Origin: Chitinivibrionales bacterium | GTDB lineage: Bacteria > Fibrobacterota > Chitinivibrionia > Chitinivibrionales > WJKA01 | Length of the DNA stretch: 64,000 nucleotides | Direction: 5' to 3' | Assembly: GCA_014728215.1 (NCBI GenBank) | Contig: WJLZ01000133.1 | Location: 77,129-141,128 of the forward strand | Shown here: positions 59,541-64,000 of the stretch, piece by piece | Numbering within the stretch: position 1 is the first letter of the stretch | How the letters are laid out: each line of letters opens with the position of its first letter | The notes under the pieces: generated by a model | Seen by the model: the letters and a program-made list of their open reading frames with translations, nothing else | Told to the model about the DNA's origin: nothing | Database searches by the model: none | Program-made: the position numbers and the translations under genes

Positions 59541-61934
59541 ATGGCAAAAGTAGCTGATCGATACCTTGCGGGTGATTCGTGGAATGTTGTCGAGAAAGGG
59601 TTTCACCCGGAGAAACAGCGGGTGTCGGAATCGATATTCAGTTTGTCAAATGAGTTCATGGGTCTGCGGGGCTATTTCGAGGAAGGCTACAGCGGCGATC
59701 ATCTTCAGGGCTCCTATTTCGGCGGATTGTACGAGAACAAAGAGGTTGGTCATCCTCAGGTGTTCAAGGGCTTTGTTACCAGAGAAAATTTCATTGTCAA
59801 TGCCTGCGACTGGCTCTATACCAGAATTTATGTCAAGGGCGAACAGCTCGACCTTGCCAGAAGTAAATTTTCTGATTTTACCCGGAGTGTTAATCTCAAG
59901 ACCGGTGTCATGGAGCGGAGCTTTGTCTGGCATACAAAATCGGGTGCCCGTTTGAAAATCAGTTTTACCCGTTTTTTGAGCATGGGGCACAACAATATGG
60001 CCATGCAGCGGATGCGCTTTGAAAGTCTCGATAAATCCTGCAAGGTGGTGGTCCGTACCGGGCTCAGTTTTGCCACCTATCAGGAGATTGCCGCAGGATG
60101 GGATATGCGTGATGAAGCCGGGTCGGCGCGGGAAATTCCGGATATATCCTATTGGGACATAAACAAACGTCAGAGTAAACCAGGAAGATACGCAATACAG
60201 GCAAGCACCAAAACCACCGGGTTTTCCGCATTCTGCTCATATAAACTCTCATCCAATATTTCCTTAACTGAAAAACCTTTCGAGCGGGAAGAGACGGTCG
60301 GGTGTGATGTCTCATTTACGGTAAAGCGGACCGCCCTGGTCGTTCTGGACAAGACTATTGTTAATTTCTGGGAACGTCCCTCGGAGATGAATTCCCGTCA
60401 GGTCTGGTCTCAGGGGACAACGCTGTTTAACAAGTATAAGAAAACAGCCTATGAAAAAGCATTGGCAGAGCAGGAAGAGTACTGGGCGAAATTCTGGGAA
60501 ACCCGCGATATTGTCATTCAGGGAGATAATGACAGTCAGCAGGGTGTCCGGTTTGACATAATGCAGCTTCATATGGCCTATCATGGTGGTGATGAACGTC
60601 TGGCCATACCCTCCAAGGGCCTTACCGCCGAGGTTTACAGCGGGTGGATATTCTGGGTGGTTGAAACCTATTGCCAGCACATGATGATTTTTTCCGATCC
60701 CGAGGCCGCAAAGAAGCTTCTTAAGTTCCGGTACCATGGTCTGAAAGGTGCACTGCAAAGGGCGACCGAAGTCGATTGCACGGGAGCACGGTATCCGTTC
60801 TGTACGATCGACGGTCCTGAGTCGTGCGCAACCTGGCAGCATGCGGATATGGAAATACATGTGGGGGTCGGGATCTACCGGGCGATCGAGCTCTATATCA
60901 TGCATACGGATGATAAAGACTTTCTGTACACCTACGGAATCGAGATGCTGCTTCAGATTTCCCGCTATTATGCCTCACGGGGCGACTGGAGTCCCCGTGG
61001 TGATTTCGGTTTTTACGGGGTCATGGGTCCCGATGAATACAAGTCGCTGGTCCATCATAACTACTATACCAATTTTATGGGAAAAAAATGTTTTGAGTAT
61101 ACCCTGAAAGTTATCAGGGAGATGCAAACCAAAGCGCCAAAAGAGTGGGCAAAGGTTAAAAAAACGGTGGGGCTTACTCCCCGGGAGCCCGAAGAATGGA
61201 AAAAGATGGCTTCCAAAATGCGGCTTCTCAAAGACCCGAAAACCGGTGTATGCGAGCAGCATGACGGCTACTTTGATTTGCCGGAAGTCGATGTCGCGTC
61301 AATCGGACCCGATCAGATTCCGATTTACAAAAACTGGGCATACGAGAAGATCCTCCGCATGAACATGGTGAAACAGGCCGATGTCCTGTTGTTACCGGTC
61401 TGGTTTGCTCATCAGTGGAACGATAAGGATACACAGGCCAATTTCGATTTTTACGAACCCCGGACAATTCACGAGTCAACCTTTTCGATCTCGATCCACC
61501 AGATACTGTTCGCCGAACTCGGACGGCTTCCCCAGGCCTACGACTTTTTCAAATACATGTGCCGGGTGGATCTTGACGATTACCAGAAAAACACGGCGCA
61601 AGGCCTGCACATGACCCCCAAATCGGGCACCTGGCTCAGCATGGTGTACGGATGGGGCGGTATGCGGACCGGGAAACGACGGCTCTCCTTCGCACCATCC
61701 ATCCCGAAAAAATGGAAACGGTACCGATTCCGGATTGTCAGCCGTTCCACGATCCTTGAAGTGACGGTTGATCATAAGGAAGTCCAGTTTGCAATTGTTG
61801 AGGGGCCGTCGATAACTATCGAGGCATACGGCAAAAAAGAGAAGGTGACACAGGATGGTGTTACGGTCAAGATGCCGAAAATCAAGCCTGCAAAGCCCAT
61901 GAAGATCAACCCGCCGGTCCGACCGCTCTGGTAG
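59541..61934 (+). CDS. Glycoside hydrolase family 65 phosphorylase
   Basis: 797 residues. An N-terminal beta-sandwich (LSNEFMGLRGYFEEGYSG) is followed by the (alpha/alpha)6 barrel of GH65. The general acid is E499 in VMGPDEYKSLV, equivalent to Glu487 of maltose phosphorylase. KNWAYEKILRMNMVKQADVLLLP is the phosphate-side GH65 signature. The family includes maltose, trehalose, kojibiose and nigerose phosphorylases; which disaccharide is split cannot be told. It acts in the cytoplasm (no signal peptide). The gene is followed 11 nt later by an RNA methyltransferase gene. Confidence 0.9.
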   Translation: MAKVADRYLAGDSWNVVEKGFHPEKQRVSESIFSLSNEFMGLRGYFEEGYSGDHLQGSYFGGLYENKEVGHPQVFKGFVTRENFIVNACDWLYTRIYVKGEQLDLARSKFSDFTRSVNLKTGVMERSFVWHTKSGARLKISFTRFLSMGHNNMAMQRMRFESLDKSCKVVVRTGLSFATYQEIAAGWDMRDEAGSAREIPDISYWDINKRQSKPGRYAIQASTKTTGFSAFCSYKLSSNISLTEKPFEREETVGCDVSFTVKRTALVVLDKTIVNFWERPSEMNSRQVWSQGTTLFNKYKKTAYEKALAEQEEYWAKFWETRDIVIQGDNDSQQGVRFDIMQLHMAYHGGDERLAIPSKGLTAEVYSGWIFWVVETYCQHMMIFSDPEAAKKLLKFRYHGLKGALQRATEVDCTGARYPFCTIDGPESCATWQHADMEIHVGVGIYRAIELYIMHTDDKDFLYTYGIEMLLQISRYYASRGDWSPRGDFGFYGVMGPDEYKSLVHHNYYTNFMGKKCFEYTLKVIREMQTKAPKEWAKVKKTVGLTPREPEEWKKMASKMRLLKDPKTGVCEQHDGYFDLPEVDVASIGPDQIPIYKNWAYEKILRMNMVKQADVLLLPVWFAHQWNDKDTQANFDFYEPRTIHESTFSISIHQILFAELGRLPQAYDFFKYMCRVDLDDYQKNTAQGLHMTPKSGTWLSMVYGWGGMRTGKRRLSFAPSIPKKWKRYRFRIVSRSTILEVTVDHKEVQFAIVEGPSITIEAYGKKEKVTQDGVTVKMPKIKPAKPMKINPPVRPLW

Positions 61935-61945
61935 TTACGGATTTC

Positions 61946-63085
61946 ATGTACCGCTACCAGAAAACCGGACGATATTTTGCCCAGGTCGCCGATGATATCA
62001 AGGATATCGCGCAGCAGGAACTTCTCGGCCTGGGCGCCTCCGATACCCGGCAGGCATACCGGGGGATTCATTGTACCGCCGACCCGAAGATAATGTATGC
62101 GGTCAATTACCATGCGCGGTTGATTACCAGGGTCCTGGCGCCGCTGCTTGTCTTTGACTGCCATTCGGCAAAATACCTCTATTTACAGGCAAAAAAGATT
62201 TGCTGGGAGGATTTCCTGACCGATGGGGATACCTTTGCGGTTTTTGCCACCGTTGCCAACAGTGCAATTCGTCATTCAAAGTACGCGGCCCTTCGTCTCA
62301 AGGATTCCGTCGTGGACCGGTTCAGGGAGCAAAGCGGAAACCGGCCATCGGTTGACACCCGGAACCCCGGTCTCTGGATCAATCTCCATATCGAAAACAA
62401 CCGGGCCACGATCAGTATCGACACATCGGGGGGATCGCTTCACCGCCGCGGCTACCGGCAATCGTCGGTGGAAGCGCCCATGATCGAAACCCTCGCCGCA
62501 GCCATTATCCGTCTGACAGAATGGGACGGCACACGCCCCCTGGTCGATCCCTTCTGCGGCTCGGGGACGCTTCTGTGCGAAGCGTACATGCACGCGGCAC
62601 GCATGCCCGGGGCGATGCTCCGGGAAACATTCGGGTTCATGCGCCTTCCCGATTACAATGCCGCGCTCTGGGAGACTGTCCGCCGACAGGGCCTCGATGC
62701 CATACGGCCGGTGGAACAGGGATTGATTTCAGGAAGCGATATCTCACCCGGGGCCGTTGCAGCAGCCCGTCAAAACTGCGCGGTAATCGATAACGATAAC
62801 CGCATCACGCTTGAGGTACGCGATATTTTCGAACGGGGAAAAATCGAGAACAGCGTCATTGTCTGCAATCCTCCCTATGGAGTCCGTCTCAAATCAAAAT
62901 CCGATCTTGGTCGCTTTTACAAACGCCTTGGTGATTTCCTCAAACACAACTGCCGCGACTCGACCGCCTATATCTATTTCGGCGACCGGAAATACCTGAA
63001 ACACATCGGCCTCCGTCCATCCTGGAAGAAGAAACTCAATAACGGGGGGCTGGACGGCCGGTTGGCGAAGTTTGAGATGTATTAG
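61946..63085 (+). CDS. THUMP-domain RNA methyltransferase, RlmL/YpsC-like
   Basis: 379-residue class I SAM methyltransferase. A THUMP-like domain covers about 40-160 (KYLYLQAKKICWEDFL). Motif I is VDPFCGSGTLLCEA, motif IV is VCNPPYGVRL. The NPPY is typical of N-methylation of bases. The layout matches YpsC and the N-terminal half of RlmL, which makes m2G in 23S rRNA, as well as archaeal Trm14. The target is not proven. It is co-transcribed with the GH65 gene. Confidence 0.85.
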   Translation: MYRYQKTGRYFAQVADDIKDIAQQELLGLGASDTRQAYRGIHCTADPKIMYAVNYHARLITRVLAPLLVFDCHSAKYLYLQAKKICWEDFLTDGDTFAVFATVANSAIRHSKYAALRLKDSVVDRFREQSGNRPSVDTRNPGLWINLHIENNRATISIDTSGGSLHRRGYRQSSVEAPMIETLAAAIIRLTEWDGTRPLVDPFCGSGTLLCEAYMHAARMPGAMLRETFGFMRLPDYNAALWETVRRQGLDAIRPVEQGLISGSDISPGAVAAARQNCAVIDNDNRITLEVRDIFERGKIENSVIVCNPPYGVRLKSKSDLGRFYKRLGDFLKHNCRDSTAYIYFGDRKYLKHIGLRPSWKKKLNNGGLDGRLAKFEMY

Positions 63086-63131
63086 ATAACCCATTCATCC
63101 TGTCAAACAACCGTCGCATTTATGAAACGCC

Positions 63132-63149
63132 TGTCGCACAAATGCGACA
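63132..63149. promoter_or_regulatory. Candidate enhancer-binding-protein site
   Basis: TGTCGCA-CAAA-TGCGACA, a perfect 7-bp inverted repeat about 85 nt before the predicted start point, where sigma-54 activators bind. A further GTCGCA half-site sits 19 nt upstream. Confidence 0.6.
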
Positions 63150-63200
63150 CTCAGCGCCTGCCAATTACTTAAAAAATGCAAAATACCTCATTTTTATCTT

Positions 63201-63216
63201 TGGCACGGCTGTTGCA
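63201..63216 (+). promoter_or_regulatory. Consensus sigma-54 promoter
   Basis: TGGCACG-N4-TTGCA (63201-63216) matches the -24/-12 consensus fully. It is 192 nt before the ATG of the receiver/AraC-like gene. Confidence 0.85.
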
Positions 63217-63407
63217 TTTATTAATTTATAAATGCTGGTGACAAGGCTTAACCGATCGTAATCAATCCGTAATCATGCTGCCAATCCAGCCTTAACAATA
63301 TTGGAGAATGAAAGTTCCCCCCGGTCTATGGTTATACCCTGTACTTCCCATAGTTTCGGATAAAAAAATTGTAAGAAGTATCATGATTACTTTTGAAGGA
63401 GTGGTGT

Positions 63408-64000
63408 ATGCGCTACAAAGATCTTTTTGCGACAATTGATATCTGCATTGCCGACCGGGGCAAAAGAAGCCGTTGGGAATACAGCGGTATTTTCGATTCA
63501 AATCCGCTCTACAAACTGATATGGGTGGAAAATGCGCGTGATGCCTCCAAGGCCTTATATGCCAAAAAGGACTGTCATGTCTGCATAATGGATTTCGGCA
63601 TAGGTGATCAGTATTTCAATGAGTTTTCTCTTCTCACGCGTTTTGCCAAGAGGACCTCCTTTATTATCTGCTCATCGGAAATGACAATCGAGCAGTCTTT
63701 TGTGATCCGTGACTACGGGGTCAAGGCGGTTGTTAAAAAGGACTCAACGCATAGTGTGGCCAAACTGAAAAAGCTGGTAAAGAAAGCGGTTCTCTGCAAT
63801 CTGTTTAATCCATCATACGATTTTTTAATACCCCATAACGTTCCGGGGAATATCACCAAAACTCTCTTTGACACCAATCCGACATCCGTATCGGAATGGG
63901 CCCGGAATGCCGGTATTTCCGAGTCCTATCTCAGGCGGATATGCAAAGACTGCTGCAAGCAGAGTCCGAAAAATGCCCTGGCTCTCCACCGGAAATACAG
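63408..64000 (+). CDS. Receiver-like protein with AraC-type HTH, 5' part
   Basis: Open to the end of the window (197 codons seen). The N-terminal ~125 residues have a response-regulator-like layout: DICIADRG, VCIMDFGIGD and IICSSEMTIE, then VKAVVKKDS where the conserved Lys would be. The phospho-acceptor Asp may be the one in CIMDFG. The C-terminal piece has an AraC-like HTH start (VSEWARNAGISESYLRRIC). It starts behind a sigma-54 promoter, which is unusual for a regulator gene. The gene is incomplete here. Confidence 0.68.
   Translation, partial: MRYKDLFATIDICIADRGKRSRWEYSGIFDSNPLYKLIWVENARDASKALYAKKDCHVCIMDFGIGDQYFNEFSLLTRFAKRTSFIICSSEMTIEQSFVIRDYGVKAVVKKDSTHSVAKLKKLVKKAVLCNLFNPSYDFLIPHNVPGNITKTLFDTNPTSVSEWARNAGISESYLRRICKDCCKQSPKNALALHRKY

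Larger units (their letters stand above)
63086..63407. other. 322-nt intergenic region with a sigma-54 promoter and upstream palindrome
   Basis: No gene is present. It holds a half-site GTCGCA at 63113-63118, a TGTCGCA-N4-TGCGACA palindrome at 63132-63149, a sigma-54 promoter at 63201-63216, and a ~190-nt leader up to the receiver-domain gene. GAAGGAG precedes its ATG. Confidence 0.6.

Overview
The window looks like chromosomal DNA of a free-living, motile, Gram-negative (diderm) bacterium of the FCB/Fibrobacterota type (Chitinispirillia-like). That placement is an inference, not proven. It rests on the outer-membrane genes (SurA-like chaperone, TonB-dependent receptor, Wza-like export protein, a GnnA-like lipid A enzyme), on flagellar and type IV pilus genes, and on a 30-residue mS38/AURKAIP1-like ribosomal peptide of the kind seen in FCB bacteria. 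Base composition and codon use look even by eye. No IS element, prophage or CRISPR array was seen.

Layout. 1-4454 (+): gyrB (3' part), surE and gyrA, packed together. 4526-14900 (-): one long run of HAD phosphatase, mfd, two periplasmic PPIase/chaperones, a methyltransferase, an ftsE without ftsX and a polysaccharide export protein, ending at a hairpin terminator. 15152-19393 (+): a NapH-NapG-like membrane iron-sulfur protein with a DUF362 partner, a terminator, then hisH and hisF. 19504-25615: two secreted beta-helix proteins on either side of a Crp-like regulator, a minimal flagellar rod-type protein and a coiled-coil protein. 25675-32315 (-): exbB-exbD-exbD-tonB, a TonB-dependent receptor and a lipoprotein. 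32621-39350 (-): a 1257-residue acidic TPR protein with nine copies of a short helical motif, an aminopeptidase P, a PilT/PilU ATPase and a FecR-domain protein. 39567-41486: rfaE2 and flagellin. Flagellin has two sigma-28 promoters and a CsrA-type hairpin over its ribosome binding site.

41608-46085 is the most unusual region. It is a compact + strand operon of HprK-like kinase, PqqD-like protein, radical SAM/SPASM enzyme, S24/S26-type peptidase and a 58-residue peptide that ends in a CX2CX2C segment. A nucleotidyltransferase-like gene and a glycosyltransferase run toward it from the other side. This has the form of a peptide-modification (RiPP) locus with no lasso cyclase; the peptide is absent from simple long-ORF gene lists. 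No + strand terminator is seen until 46062-46095, so the operon may be transcribed antisense through both minus-strand genes.

46158-57384: a two-HTH protein and a STAS gene separated by interleaved inverted repeats and a consensus sigma-70 promoter; a unit between tRNA-Arg and tRNA-Phe with a STAS-PEGA membrane protein, an M23 peptidase and a Minf_1886-family protein; recD2, a conserved small protein and gnnA; the mS38-like peptide; a membrane protein with an L7/L12-like N-terminus; and a DUF2007-like protein. 57643-64000 (+): a cyclic-nucleotide-binding protein without a DNA-binding domain, a Cof-type HAD, a GH65 phosphorylase, an RlmL-like RNA methyltransferase, and the start of a receiver-plus-AraC-like regulator behind a consensus sigma-54 promoter with an upstream palindrome.
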